Origin: Allobosea lupini
GTDB lineage: Bacteria; Pseudomonadota; Alphaproteobacteria; Rhizobiales; Beijerinckiaceae
Assembly: GCF_900109525.1 (NCBI RefSeq)
Contig: NZ_FOAN01000002.1
Span: forward strand, 62,001 to 126,000
Direction: 5' to 3'
DNA length: 64,000 nt
Both the position numbers and the translations under genes were made by a program. The first letter of the stretch is position 1. Each line of letters opens with the position of its first letter. Of this stretch, positions 17,259 through 28,631 are shown piece after piece. The notes under the pieces were generated by a model. The model was not told the DNA's origin and ran no database searches. It was given only the letters and a program-made list of their open reading frames with translations.

Positions 17259-18430
17259 CAGCGAAGCCCACCCTCACCGTCCTCGTCGCGATCTCGACGC
17301 TGCAGCCGATCGCCCTCAACATGCTGGCGCCGGCGACCCCCGCACTCGCCCGCAACTTCGCCACCAGCTATGCGACGATCCAACTGACGCTGACCCTGTT
17401 CCTGGTCGCGGTCGCACTGACGCAGCTGATCGTCGGGCCGCTTTCCGACCGCTACGGACGCCGGCCCTGCGTGATAGCCGGCACGGCCGTGTTCGCAGTT
17501 GGCTCCGTGCTCGGAGCGCTGGCCGACAGTGCGGGCACCCTGCTGTTCGCGCGCGTGCTCGAAGGCGCCGGTTCCGGCACGACCTTCGCCCTGGCACGCG
17601 CCATCATCCGCGACACGGCGGGCCGCGACCAGGCGGCTAGGCAGATCGCGACCGTGACCATGGTCATGGTCGTGGCGCCGATGATCACGCCCTATCTCGG
17701 CGGCCATATCGAGACCAATTTCGGCTGGCGCATGATCTTCTGGTCGATGGCCGCGGCGGCCGCGATCGTGCTGGTCCTGGTCGGGATACGCCTGCCGGAG
17801 ACGGCACCGAATGTCGGGGTGCGAACCTCGCTGACGGGCATCTTCCGGGCCTTTCCGGAGCTGGCGCGCGACCGCAGCTTCATCAGGAACGCCGTCGCGC
17901 TGGCGATGACCTCGGCCGCCTTCTTCGCCTTCATCGCCGCGGCGCCCTTCATCGTGGTCGAGACGATGGGGCGCGGCTCCGACACTTACGGCGCCTATTT
18001 CATCATCAACGCCTTCGGCTACATGGTGGGCAATTTCGCGATGTCCCGATTGGTGCTCCGGCACGGCACGGCGACGATGGCCTGGATCGGCCTGATCATC
18101 TCCTTCGTGGCGATCACCGTCGCCTTCGTGATCGCGCTGACGCCATGGTGGACGCCGCTGACGCTGTTCCTGCCGCTCGCCATCAGCGCCATCGGCAACG
18201 GATTGACCCTGCCGGGAGCGACCGCCGCGGCGCTTTCGGCGCGGCCCGAGCTCGCGGGATCGGCGGCGGGGCTCGCCGGCGCGATCCAGCTCGGCTCGGG
18301 CGCGCTCGCGACCGTGGCGATCAGCTCGCTGGTGGCGCATTGGCCGCCGGCCCTGATGGCGATGATGTGGCTGATGCTCGTCGTCGCTTTGCTTGCGTTG
18401 CGCAAGGAACCGCGTAGGCGAAAGGACTGA
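17255..18430 (+). CDS. MFS multidrug exporter, Bcr/CflA family
   Basis: Proton-driven exporter of 391 residues with twelve predicted helices. The family pattern is visible: LTLFLVAVALTQLIVGPLSDRYGRRP gives the helix 2-3 loop motif, and LFARVLEGAGSGTTFALARAIIRD gives the helix 4-5 signature typical of Bcr/CflA proteins. Translation is coupled to the upstream DMT gene through an ATGA overlap. Two exporters in series after an oxidase gene may remove a product or analogue of its substrate; this link is only contextual. Confidence 0.9.
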   Translation: MTAKPTLTVLVAISTLQPIALNMLAPATPALARNFATSYATIQLTLTLFLVAVALTQLIVGPLSDRYGRRPCVIAGTAVFAVGSVLGALADSAGTLLFARVLEGAGSGTTFALARAIIRDTAGRDQAARQIATVTMVMVVAPMITPYLGGHIETNFGWRMIFWSMAAAAAIVLVLVGIRLPETAPNVGVRTSLTGIFRAFPELARDRSFIRNAVALAMTSAAFFAFIAAAPFIVVETMGRGSDTYGAYFIINAFGYMVGNFAMSRLVLRHGTATMAWIGLIISFVAITVAFVIALTPWWTPLTLFLPLAISAIGNGLTLPGATAAALSARPELAGSAAGLAGAIQLGSGALATVAISSLVAHWPPALMAMMWLMLVVALLALRKEPRRRKD

Positions 18431-18539
18431 TCCACAGTGCCTTGCGCGGCGCAATGTTGTGCGGCATGTAGCAATCGTATAACCGCCCTTCACAATCTGC
18501 ATGATGCAGCCGGAATCCACGAGGTCAGGGAGGACTGAG

Positions 18540-19139
18540 GTGGACGCACCCCTCGCTTTGAGCCGCGCTATCGATACCCTCAACCGCAAGATCGGTCAGT
18601 GGGTCGCGTGGCTGATCCTGCTCGCGGTCATCGTCTCGACCGTGAACGCAATCATCCGCAAGCTGTTCAACGTTTCGTCGAATTCCTGGCTCGAGCTGCA
18701 ATGGGTGCTGTTCGGCGCCGTGTTCCTGCTCTGCGCCGCCTGGACGCTGCAGGTGAAGGAGCACATCCGCATCGACATCGTGAACAACCTGCTGCCCAAG
18801 CGCGTGCAGCAATGGATCGACCTGATCGGCCATCTCCTGTTCCTGCTGCCGTTCTGTGCGCTGATGATCTACCACTCCGGCCCGTTCTTCATGCGCTCCT
18901 ACCAGGTCAACGAACAGTCGCTCTCGGCTGGCGGCCTGCCGCAATGGCCGGCCAAGGGGCTGGTGATCGTCGGCTTCGTCCTGCTGCTGCTGCAGGGCAT
19001 CTCGGAAGTGATCAAGCAGATCGCGATCATGCGCGGCAAGCTCGACGACGACGAGACGCTGCGCGGCCACGCCGCTGCCGCCGAGGCCGAGGCCCAACGC
19101 CTGCTCGAGCAGGCCAGGGCCGAAGGCCTCGCCCCGTGA
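18540..19139 (+). CDS. TRAP transporter small permease, DctQ-like
   Basis: Four-helix membrane subunit of a tripartite ATP-independent transporter, 199 residues. Helices are visible around WVAWLILLAVIVSTVNAII, LQWVLFGAVFLLCAAWTL, LIGHLLFLLPFCALMIY and GLVIVGFVLLLLQGISEV; ELQWVLF and KEHIRIDIV are typical of the family. The GTG at 18540 is preferred to an ATG at 18501 because GGGAGG is 6 bases before it. It is followed by the large permease, either 29 bases later or with GTGA overlap. Confidence 0.9.
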   Translation: MDAPLALSRAIDTLNRKIGQWVAWLILLAVIVSTVNAIIRKLFNVSSNSWLELQWVLFGAVFLLCAAWTLQVKEHIRIDIVNNLLPKRVQQWIDLIGHLLFLLPFCALMIYHSGPFFMRSYQVNEQSLSAGGLPQWPAKGLVIVGFVLLLLQGISEVIKQIAIMRGKLDDDETLRGHAAAAEAEAQRLLEQARAEGLAP

Positions 19140-19168
19140 GCCCAGACGCAGCTTTCCGGACCCGCTCC

Positions 19169-20947
19169 ATGACCTTCGTTCGCTCCGCCGCGCTGCTGCT
19201 CGCGCTCACCGCAGCCGCCTTCCTCAGCCTGCACACTGGCGACGCCCACGCCGCCGGCATCGGCGACTTCCTGCGCGTCAACATGGCGCCGGTGATGTTC
19301 GTCGCGCTCGTGCTCTTCCTGCTGCTCGGCTATCCCGTTGCCTTCGCGCTCGCCGCCAACGGCCTGTTCTTCGCCCTGGTCGGCATCGAGCTCGGCATGT
19401 TCCAGGAGAACTTCCTGCAGGCGCTGCCGGAACGCATCTACGGCACGATGAACAACGACGTGCTGCTGGCGATCCCGTTCTTCACCTTCATGGGCCTGGT
19501 GCTGGAACGCTCGGGCATGGCGGAGGACCTGCTCGACACGATCGGCCAGCTTTTCGGACCGATTCGCGGCGGCCTCGCCTACGCCGTCATCTTCGTCGGC
19601 GCGCTGCTCGCCGCCACCACTGGCGTCGTCGCGGCGTCCGTCATCTCGATGGGCCTGATCTCGCTGCCGATCATGCTACGCTACGGCTATGACAGGCGTC
19701 TCGCCTCGGGCGTGATCGCGGCATCCGGCACGCTGGCGCAGATCATCCCGCCCTCGCTCGTGCTGATCGTGCTCGCCGACCAGCTCGGCCGCTCGGTCGG
19801 CGACATGTACGAGGGCGCCTTCATCCCCGGCCTGGTTCTGGCAGGGCTATACGCCGGCTATGTCTTCCTGGTCACGATGGTGTGGCCGAAACGCGCGCCA
19901 GGCCTGCCGCCGGAAGCGCAGACGCTGCGCGACGCCGACGGCGTGACGCGCCGCCGATCGCTGCTGGTGGTGACGATCATCGCCTTCGCCATCGCCATTG
20001 CCTACATGAAGTACTTCACCAAGGTCGGCGGCGGCGCGGACTTCGTCATCCTGACCATGTCGATCGCAGTCGCGGTCTCCTTCGTCATCGCGCTGGTCAA
20101 CAAGTACCTCAAGCTCAACCTGCTCTCGCGCATGACCGAGCAGGTCGTCTTCGTGATGGTGCCGCCACTGGCGCTGATCTTCCTGGTGCTCGGCACGATC
20201 TTCATCGGCGTCGCGACGCCGACCGAAGGCGGCGCGATGGGCGCGGCCGGCGCCATCCTGCTCGCGTGGAGCAAGGGGCGCATGACCTTCAGCCTGCTTC
20301 GGCAGGCGACGGAGTCGACGGCGAAGCTCTCGGCCTTCGTGCTGTTCATCCTGGTCGGCGCGCGCGTGTTCTCGCTGACCTTCTACGGCGTCAACGGCCA
20401 TGTCTGGGTCGAGCACCTCCTCGTCGGTCTGCCCGGCGGCGCGACGGGCTTCCTGATCGTCGTCAACGTGATGGTGTTCCTGCTCGCCTTCTTCCTCGAC
20501 TTCTTCGAGCTCGCCTTCATCATCGTGCCGCTGCTCGGGCCGGCGGCGGACAAGCTCGGCATCGACCTGATCTGGTTCGGCGTCATCCTCGGCGTGAACA
20601 TGCAGACCTCGTTCATGCACCCGCCGTTCGGCTTCGCCCTCTTCTTCCTGCGCTCGGTCGCGCCGAAGAACCCCTATCGCGACAAGGTGACGGGCAAGAT
20701 GATGGAGCCGGTGACGACCGGGCAGATCTACTGGGGCGCCGTGCCCTTCGTGGTGATCCAGTGCATCATGGTCGCACTCGTGGTGATCTTCCCGCAGATG
20801 GTGATGCACTACAAGAGTTCGGGCATTCAGCTCGACCAGCAGCAGATCAACAAGCAGCTCGACAGCATCAGCATACCCGGGCTCGGCGGCTCCGGCGGAT
20901 TGCCGGGGCTCGATCTCAACGCTCCGCCGACGCTGAACCTCAAGTGA
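19169..20947 (+). CDS. TRAP transporter large permease, DctM-like
   Basis: Sodium-coupled membrane subunit of the TRAP transporter, 592 residues, longer than the usual 425-450. It has an extra N-terminal hydrophobic leader (SAALLLALTAAAFLSL), additional helices in the middle (around SLLVVTIIAFAIAIAY to FVIALVNKYL) and a glycine-rich C-terminal tail. Core motifs include PFFTFMGLVLERSGMAEDLL, the SGTLAQIIPPSLVLI hairpin and GVATPTEGGAMGAAG. ATG 19169 is given as start; GTG 19136 would overlap the small permease stop by 4 bases and is equally plausible. The likely binding proteins are the two TakP-type genes that converge with it at 21565-23986. Confidence 0.9.
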   Translation: MTFVRSAALLLALTAAAFLSLHTGDAHAAGIGDFLRVNMAPVMFVALVLFLLLGYPVAFALAANGLFFALVGIELGMFQENFLQALPERIYGTMNNDVLLAIPFFTFMGLVLERSGMAEDLLDTIGQLFGPIRGGLAYAVIFVGALLAATTGVVAASVISMGLISLPIMLRYGYDRRLASGVIAASGTLAQIIPPSLVLIVLADQLGRSVGDMYEGAFIPGLVLAGLYAGYVFLVTMVWPKRAPGLPPEAQTLRDADGVTRRRSLLVVTIIAFAIAIAYMKYFTKVGGGADFVILTMSIAVAVSFVIALVNKYLKLNLLSRMTEQVVFVMVPPLALIFLVLGTIFIGVATPTEGGAMGAAGAILLAWSKGRMTFSLLRQATESTAKLSAFVLFILVGARVFSLTFYGVNGHVWVEHLLVGLPGGATGFLIVVNVMVFLLAFFLDFFELAFIIVPLLGPAADKLGIDLIWFGVILGVNMQTSFMHPPFGFALFFLRSVAPKNPYRDKVTGKMMEPVTTGQIYWGAVPFVVIQCIMVALVVIFPQMVMHYKSSGIQLDQQQINKQLDSISIPGLGGSGGLPGLDLNAPPTLNLK

Positions 20948-20969
20948 GGCGTTAAGGCCAGAAACGACG

Positions 20970-21003
20970 AAGCCCCGGATCGACGATCCGGGGCTTTCGT
21001 TTT
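20970..21003 (+). terminator. Intrinsic terminator after dctM
   Basis: Perfect 12-bp stem AAGCCCCGGATC / GATCCGGGGCTT with a 3-base loop, followed by TCGTTTTC. It starts 22 bases after the large-permease stop and also separates that operon from the convergent gene at 21028. Confidence 0.85.
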
Positions 21004-21027
21004 CAGATGCGAGCGTCGACGCTCAAT

Positions 21028-21417
21028 TCACCAGCGCTGCCAGCCATTGTTCAGGTTGTTGTCGATCCGGCCGCGGCCGCTGATGACGGTCCGAAACTCG
21101 CCGACGGAGGTCTGGCTGCGCGCCTCGCCATAGACCATCGCATCGGCGGCGGAGCCGTAGCCGCGGTTGCGGGAGGTCTTGCCGAATTCGACGCGGACGC
21201 CGCCGCCGAGGCGGACGCAGGCCGAGGAGCCTTCGACGCGAACGAAGCCCGGCCCGTATTCCGGGCACGGACGCGCCGCCTGGCTCGATGCAGAGGGCGC
21301 TGCCAACGGCTTGGTCTTTGCCGGACCGCGACCGGGAAGTGGCTCGCCGATCGACTGGGCGACTGCGAGCGTGGGCAGGCAGAGCGTCGCGAGAGCTATT
21401 GCGATTGGCAGCTTCAT
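21028..21417 (-). CDS. Secreted porin-like short protein
   Basis: Exported protein of 129 residues with a signal peptide (MKLPIAIALATLCLPTLAVAQ). After a Pro/Ala-rich linker, the segment CPEYGPGFVRVEGSSACVRLGGGVRVEFG is very like the mature N terminus of alphaproteobacterial porins (the C-x-x-YG-x-GF...C-x-x-GG-x-VR pattern with two Cys), followed by RTVISGRGRID, which resembles the first strands. Only this first porin part is present; the roughly 300 further residues needed for a 16-strand barrel are missing. It may be a genuine short relative or a truncated porin. It has a small distance to both flanking terminators and probably its own transcript. Confidence 0.7.
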   Translation of the reverse strand: MKLPIAIALATLCLPTLAVAQSIGEPLPGRGPAKTKPLAAPSASSQAARPCPEYGPGFVRVEGSSACVRLGGGVRVEFGKTSRNRGYGSAADAMVYGEARSQTSVGEFRTVISGRGRIDNNLNNGWQRW

Positions 21418-21492
21418 GAGTGCCTCGATTTGCGTTCGGCGGCAGGATAGCGCTTCGAACAGGGCCGGGCTAGGGCGACGACCACCGAGACG

Positions 21493-21519
21493 AAAAACCC
21501 CGGCCTCGCGGCCGGGGTT
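21493..21519 (-). terminator. Intrinsic terminator of the distal TRAP binding protein gene
   Basis: 10-bp stem AACCCCGGCC / GGCCGGGGTT with a TCGC loop; read on the minus strand it is followed by TTTTTCG. It lies 45 bases past the stop of the 21565-22659 gene. Confidence 0.85.
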
Positions 21520-21564
21520 GGCGTGGTGCCGAGTTGACCGGCGAACCGGCCAGCCGCCCTCTTC

Positions 21565-24298
<2,734 letters not shown>

Positions 24299-24718
24299 AT
24301 GACCAGCATCCCTGCCCCGATCTGGCTCTATGACGGCGTCTGCGTTCTCTGCTCCGGCGGCGTGCGTTACACCCTGCGGCACGAGCGCGACCACGACATC
24401 CGCTTCGTCGCGATCCAGTCGCAGGAAGGGCGCGCGCTCGCGCAGGCGCACGGCATCGACCCTGACGAGCCGGACAGCTTCCTCTTCATCGAAGGCGGCC
24501 TGGCGCTGGCGAAGTCCGAGGGCGTTCTGGCGCTCGCTCGCCATCTGAACGGGCCGGTGCGCCTGCTGCTGCTTGGGCGCGCGCTGCCGAAGCGCTGGCG
24601 CGACTGGCTTTACGATCGCGTCGCACGGAATCGCTACCGGCTCTTCGGCCAGAAGACGTCGTGCGACATGCCGGATCCCGCGACGCGTCACCGTTTCACC
24701 CTGCCGGACAGTCCATGA
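24299..24718 (+). CDS. DCC-family thiol-disulfide oxidoreductase-like protein (DUF393)
   Basis: Small protein of 139 residues with the family-defining DxxCxxC motif near the N terminus (YDGVCVLCSGGVR), a thioredoxin-like redox motif, and the typical downstream RFVAIQSQEGRALAQAHG and LLLGRALPKRWRDWLYDRVARNRYRLFG. The biochemical function of the family is not settled. It starts an operon: its stop overlaps the start of the SDR-like/DUF4166 gene by 4 bases. A weak AAAGAAG site precedes the ATG. Confidence 0.88.
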   Translation: MTSIPAPIWLYDGVCVLCSGGVRYTLRHERDHDIRFVAIQSQEGRALAQAHGIDPDEPDSFLFIEGGLALAKSEGVLALARHLNGPVRLLLLGRALPKRWRDWLYDRVARNRYRLFGQKTSCDMPDPATRHRFTLPDSP

Positions 24719-26397
24719 GGCGCGTCGTACTGATCGGCGCGACCGGCGTCTTCGGCCGGCGGCTGGCGCGCCATCTCTCGCGCATGGACGGCCTCGATCT
24801 GGTGTTGACCTCGCGCAGCGCCGGCAAGGCGCAGACGCTGGCGCAGGAGCTGACGGCCGAGGCGAGCGTGCCGGTCAGCGGCACGGGATTGGATCGCGAC
24901 AAGGATCTGGTCGCCGCGCTCGCCGTATTGCAGCCCTGGCTGGTGATCGACGCCTCCGGACCATTCCAGCAACAGGGCTACGAGGTGCCGACAGCGGCGC
25001 TTCTGCTTGGCGCCCATATCGTCGACCTCGCCGATGCGCGCGGCTATCTCGCCGGATACGGGCCGCAGCTGGACGAGATCGCCAGGCAGCGCGGCCTCGT
25101 CGCGCTCGCCGGCGCCAGCTCGACGCCGGCGCTGTCGGCTGCGGCGGTGCGGGAATTGAGCGAAGGCTGGCAGCGGCTCGACACGATCGAGATCGCGATC
25201 ACGCCGGGCGGGCGCAGCGAGGTTGGGCCGGCGGTCATCGCTGCGGTCCTGAGCTATGCCGGCAAGCCGGTGCCGGTCTGGCGCGAAGGCGAATTGCAGA
25301 CGACGTCCGGCTGGGAGACCGGCGAGGTCATCGACATGCCGGGCCTCGGCCCGCGCCGGGTCGCACCGGTCGAGACGGTCGATGCCGAGACGCTCGGTCC
25401 CGATTTCGCCGTACGCTCGCGCGTCAGCTTCGCGGCGGGGCTGGAAGCCGGCATCGAGCAATGGGGGCTGGCGCGGCTCGCCTGGATACGCCGCCGTGGC
25501 TGGGTCGCCGATCTCGCGCCGCTGGTGCCCTTTCTTGTCAGGGCGCGTCGGATCACCCGGCTCTGGACCTCGGATCGCGGCGGCATGCGCGTCGCGATCT
25601 CCGGCATCGACGGCAAGGGGCGGCCGCGCCGAGCCTATTGGTCGCTGCTGGCGGAGAACGACGATGGCCCACAGGTGCCGACACTGGCAGCCGCCGCCGC
25701 GGTGCGCGCCCTCCTCGCTGACGAGATCGCTCCGGGCGCGCGCTCGGCTGCCGAAGCGCTCGACCTCGCCGCGATCGAGGCCGAGATGGCGCCCTATGCG
25801 ATAAGCACCAGCCAGGACGAGCGCGCCGTCGGCCCTGCCCTGTTCGAGACCGTGCTCGGGGCGCAGGCCTTCGCGATGCTTCCGGCGGCGATCCGGGCCT
25901 TCCACGCCAATGACGCCGAGCCGGTCTGGCAGGGTCGGGCCGAAGTCTCGCGCGGAAACGGGGCGGTGCTCGACCTGTTCTGCCGGCTCTTCGGACTTCC
26001 CACGGCTGGGGGCGGGCTGCCAGTGACAGTCAGCGTCGCGCGTGGCGATTCGTTCGACGAGGGCTGCGAGATCTGGACCCGCAACTTCGCCAGCCAACGC
26101 TTCCGGTCGCGCCTGAGCGTCGATCGCAATGGCGAGCTGCGCGAGGCCTTCGGCCCGTTCTCCTTCACGCTTGCCCCCGAGGCAAACCGGGAGGGCGTGG
26201 CGCTGCCGATCGCGGCCTGGCGCGTCTTCGGCCTGCGCTTGCCCCGCTTTCTCATGCCCTCGGCCGAGGCTCGCGAGACGGTTGACGCCGATGGCCGCTT
26301 CCGGTTCGACGTGAAGCTGTCTTTGCCCTTCTTCGGCCTGCTGGCGCATTATCGCGGCTGGCTCAAACCTCGGGAACCAAGCGATGGACCAGGATAA
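24715..26397 (+). CDS. Saccharopine dehydrogenase-like NAD(P)-binding protein fused to DUF4166
   Basis: Two-domain protein of 560 residues. The N-terminal part (about 1-370) is a saccharopine dehydrogenase-type Rossmann domain beginning MRRVVLIGATGVFGRRLARHLS and with WLVIDASGPFQQQGYEVP; this superfamily includes enzymes acting on amino acids and lipids. The C-terminal part (about 385-560, from GPALFETVLGAQAFAMLPAAIRAFH to LPFFGLLAHYRGWL) matches DUF4166, whose function is unknown. It is coupled by overlaps to the DCC gene upstream (4 bases) and the ureohydrolase downstream (14 bases). Confidence 0.85.
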   Translation: MRRVVLIGATGVFGRRLARHLSRMDGLDLVLTSRSAGKAQTLAQELTAEASVPVSGTGLDRDKDLVAALAVLQPWLVIDASGPFQQQGYEVPTAALLLGAHIVDLADARGYLAGYGPQLDEIARQRGLVALAGASSTPALSAAAVRELSEGWQRLDTIEIAITPGGRSEVGPAVIAAVLSYAGKPVPVWREGELQTTSGWETGEVIDMPGLGPRRVAPVETVDAETLGPDFAVRSRVSFAAGLEAGIEQWGLARLAWIRRRGWVADLAPLVPFLVRARRITRLWTSDRGGMRVAISGIDGKGRPRRAYWSLLAENDDGPQVPTLAAAAAVRALLADEIAPGARSAAEALDLAAIEAEMAPYAISTSQDERAVGPALFETVLGAQAFAMLPAAIRAFHANDAEPVWQGRAEVSRGNGAVLDLFCRLFGLPTAGGGLPVTVSVARGDSFDEGCEIWTRNFASQRFRSRLSVDRNGELREAFGPFSFTLAPEANREGVALPIAAWRVFGLRLPRFLMPSAEARETVDADGRFRFDVKLSLPFFGLLAHYRGWLKPREPSDGPG

Positions 26398-27436
26398 ACT
26401 CGCGAAACTCAGGGCGCGCTATGCCGGGGCGAGCGGCGCCGACATCCATGATCCCAGCTTCGCCAAGGTCGCCGCCGGCCAGTTTCAAGGCGACCGGCGC
26501 AAATGGCCGTTCTCCGATGTCGCGACCTTCATCAATGCGCCTTACCGGCCGGAGGCCCTGAGCCAGCCCGATCTCGGCGGGCTCGACGTCGCGATCATCG
26601 GCCTGCCGATGGATCTCGGCGTCACCAACCGGGCCGGCACGCGCCTCGGCCCGCGCGCGGTGCGCGCCGTCGAGCGCATGGGGCCGATGGACCATGTCAA
26701 CGGCACTGCCCCGTTCAACCTGATCAAGGCGGCAGATATCGGCGACGTGCCGTTCCGCTCGCGCTATTCGCTGGAGAGTTGCCATGAGGACATCGAGGCG
26801 ACCTTCAAGCAGATCGTGAAGGCCGGCGTCTCGACGCTCGGCGTCGGCGGCGACCATTCGATCACCTATCCGATCCTGAAGGCCGTCGGCGAGAAGCGCC
26901 CGGTCGGCATGGTCCATATCGACGCGCATTGCGACACGTCGGGGCCCTATGAAGGATCGAAATTCCACCATGGCGGGCCGTTCCGGCAGGCCGTGCTCGA
27001 CGGCGTGCTCGATCCCGAGCGCGTCATCCAGATCGGCATCCGTGGCGGCGCCGAATATCTCTGGGAGTTCTCCTACGAGTCCGGCATGACCGTGATCCAT
27101 GCCGACGAGGTCGACCGCATGGGCCTCGACGCCGTCATCGCCAAGGCGCTCGCCGTGATCGGCGACGGGCCGACCTATGTCTCCTTCGACGTCGATTCGC
27201 TCGATCCGGCCTTCGCGCCGGGCACCGGCACGCCCGAGGTCGGCGGCCTCACCTCGCGCGAGGCGCTCGCCATCCTGCGCGGGCTGAAGGGCCGCAACAT
27301 CGTCGCCGCCGACGTGGTCGAGGTCGCCCCGCAATACGATGCGACCAGCAACACGGCGCAATGCGCGGCGCAGGTGCTGTTCCTCGAGCTCTGCCTGATC
27401 GCCGAGGCAAGGGCCGCCGGCAAGGGCAGGCCGTGA
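26384..27436 (+). CDS. Ureohydrolase family enzyme (agmatinase/guanidino-acid hydrolase-like)
   Basis: Manganese- or nickel-type hydrolase that releases urea from a guanidino compound; 350 residues, longer than classical agmatinases (about 305-320) because of an N-terminal extension, a length seen in guanidinobutyrase/guanidinopropionase-type members. Metal ligands are complete: GGDHS, DAHCDT and SFDVDSLDP. The start overlaps the upstream gene by 14 bases. An Lrp-family regulator follows with GTGA overlap, suggesting control by an amino acid or the guanidino substrate. Exact substrate is uncertain (agmatine, guanidinobutyrate or similar). Confidence 0.9.
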   Translation: MDQDKLAKLRARYAGASGADIHDPSFAKVAAGQFQGDRRKWPFSDVATFINAPYRPEALSQPDLGGLDVAIIGLPMDLGVTNRAGTRLGPRAVRAVERMGPMDHVNGTAPFNLIKAADIGDVPFRSRYSLESCHEDIEATFKQIVKAGVSTLGVGGDHSITYPILKAVGEKRPVGMVHIDAHCDTSGPYEGSKFHHGGPFRQAVLDGVLDPERVIQIGIRGGAEYLWEFSYESGMTVIHADEVDRMGLDAVIAKALAVIGDGPTYVSFDVDSLDPAFAPGTGTPEVGGLTSREALAILRGLKGRNIVAADVVEVAPQYDATSNTAQCAAQVLFLELCLIAEARAAGKGRP

Positions 27437-27918
27437 AGCGAAAGACGCCTCAGCTCGACGCGATCGATCGACAGATGATCGCGATCCTGCGAGCGGAGGG
27501 CCGGATCACCAACCAGGCCCTGTCGGAGCGGGTCGGGCTCTCGGCCCGGCCCTGTCTGGAGCGGATGCGCCGGCTCGAGGCCTCGGGGCTGATCGCCGGC
27601 TATGGCGCGCGGCTCTCGCCCGAGCTCGCCGGCCACGCCATCATCGCCTTCGCGCAGATCTCGCTGCGCGACCACTCGGTCGGACGGCGCGAGCGGGTCG
27701 AGAAGGTGCTGCGCGCCTGTCCCGACGTGGTCGAGCTCCTGGTGATCAGCGGCGAAGCCGACTATCTCGCCCGCATCGTCGCAAGCTCGCTCGCCGCCTA
27801 TGAAGAGTTGACCGGCGCCTGGCTCGCCGACAACCAGCTCGGCATCGCCCGGATTGCGACCACCTTCGCGCTCAAGGCGCTGAAGGATTTCGAGGGCTAT
27901 CCGCTGCTGGGGGAGTAG
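27433..27918 (+). CDS. Lrp/AsnC-family transcriptional regulator
   Basis: DNA-binding regulator of 161 residues. The N-terminal helix-turn-helix is LDAIDRQMIAILRAEGRITNQAL...RVGLSARPCLERMRRLEASG, and the C-terminal RAM ligand domain contains VVELLVISGEADYLARIV. A GTG start at 27433 overlaps the ureohydrolase stop (GTGA). Being the last gene of the ureohydrolase operon, it probably controls that operon in response to a catabolised amino acid; arginine-family compounds are plausible but unproven. Confidence 0.92.
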   Translation: MKRKTPQLDAIDRQMIAILRAEGRITNQALSERVGLSARPCLERMRRLEASGLIAGYGARLSPELAGHAIIAFAQISLRDHSVGRRERVEKVLRACPDVVELLVISGEADYLARIVASSLAAYEELTGAWLADNQLGIARIATTFALKALKDFEGYPLLGE

Positions 27919-27933
27919 CAGGCGCCCCTGCCT

Positions 27934-28563
27934 TCAGCCGCCCTGCCCGGCGAGATGGCGCTTCAGCATGGTGCGCAATTCGGCGATGGCCGGCGCCCGC
28001 ACGCCCTCATCGTCATCGGCGCGCAGCAGCGCCGCAACCCGGATCAGATGCAGGGTCACCGCGGCGAGAGAAGCGACGCGCGCCTCGGCTATCGGCGGCT
28101 CGACCGCCACGAGCAGCGCCGCGATGCGGCCGCGCAGACGGGCGCGTGCCTCCTTCTTGACGGCAGGATCGAGGCTGCGGCGCTCGCCGACGGCAAGAAA
28201 GGCCGGGTTCTCTTCAAGATAGGCGACGAAGCGGGCGAAGAGCGCATCGACTGCCGCCTCGACCGGCTGGCCGCGAACCTCTCCCGCGAGCGAGTCGAGC
28301 ATGCCCGCGAGCGCATCGAGATGGCGGCCATGGAGCGCCGCCGCGACATGCTCCTTGGTCGGGAAGAACTGGTAGAGCGAGCCGATCGAGGCGCCGGCGC
28401 GCGCGGCGATCTGCGTCATCGTCGCCGCCTCGTATCCGGCCTCGGCGAAGACGGCGCTGGCGCCGTCGAGCAGCGCCGAGACCCTTTTCAGGCCACGACT
28501 GCGACTCGGCGCCTTGGCGTTCTTCTCCGTCGAGGGGCTTGAATTTTGTGAGGACATACTCAT
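27934..28563 (-). CDS. TetR/AcrR-family repressor
   Basis: Regulator of 209 residues. The N-terminal helix-turn-helix is visible (GASAVFAEAGYEAATMTQIAARAGASIGSLYQFFPTKEH, split here for reading), with the family YQFFPTKE at the recognition helix; the rest is the helical ligand-binding domain. It is divergent from the YecD-like hydrolase, and a perfect 16-bp dyad at 28576-28591 lies 13 bases before its start, so it likely represses both genes. Confidence 0.92.
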   Translation of the reverse strand: MSMSSQNSSPSTEKNAKAPSRSRGLKRVSALLDGASAVFAEAGYEAATMTQIAARAGASIGSLYQFFPTKEHVAAALHGRHLDALAGMLDSLAGEVRGQPVEAAVDALFARFVAYLEENPAFLAVGERRSLDPAVKKEARARLRGRIAALLVAVEPPIAEARVASLAAVTLHLIRVAALLRADDDEGVRAPAIAELRTMLKRHLAGQGG

Positions 28564-28566
28564 AAA

Positions 28567-28596
28567 TCTACAAACATGAGGAAATCCTCATATAAA
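28567..28596 (+). promoter_or_regulatory. Promoter with TetR-type operator between divergent genes
   Basis: The dyad ATGAGGA-AA-TCCTCAT (28576-28591) has perfect 7-bp arms. It lies between a possible -35 TCTACA (28567-28572) and a -10-like TATAAA (28591-28596) reading toward the hydrolase at 28632, the classical place for a repressor site. The adjacent TetR gene is the expected binder. Confidence 0.6.
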
Positions 28597-28631
28597 GGCC
28601 CTCTCGGCCGTGCTCCCTGATGGAGATTCCG

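Noticed and set aside
24688..26349. 553-codon open frame opposite the saccharopine-dehydrogenase/DUF4166 gene
   Set aside because: No motifs, Arg/Gln-rich, fully covered by the real gene with overlaps to both neighbours.
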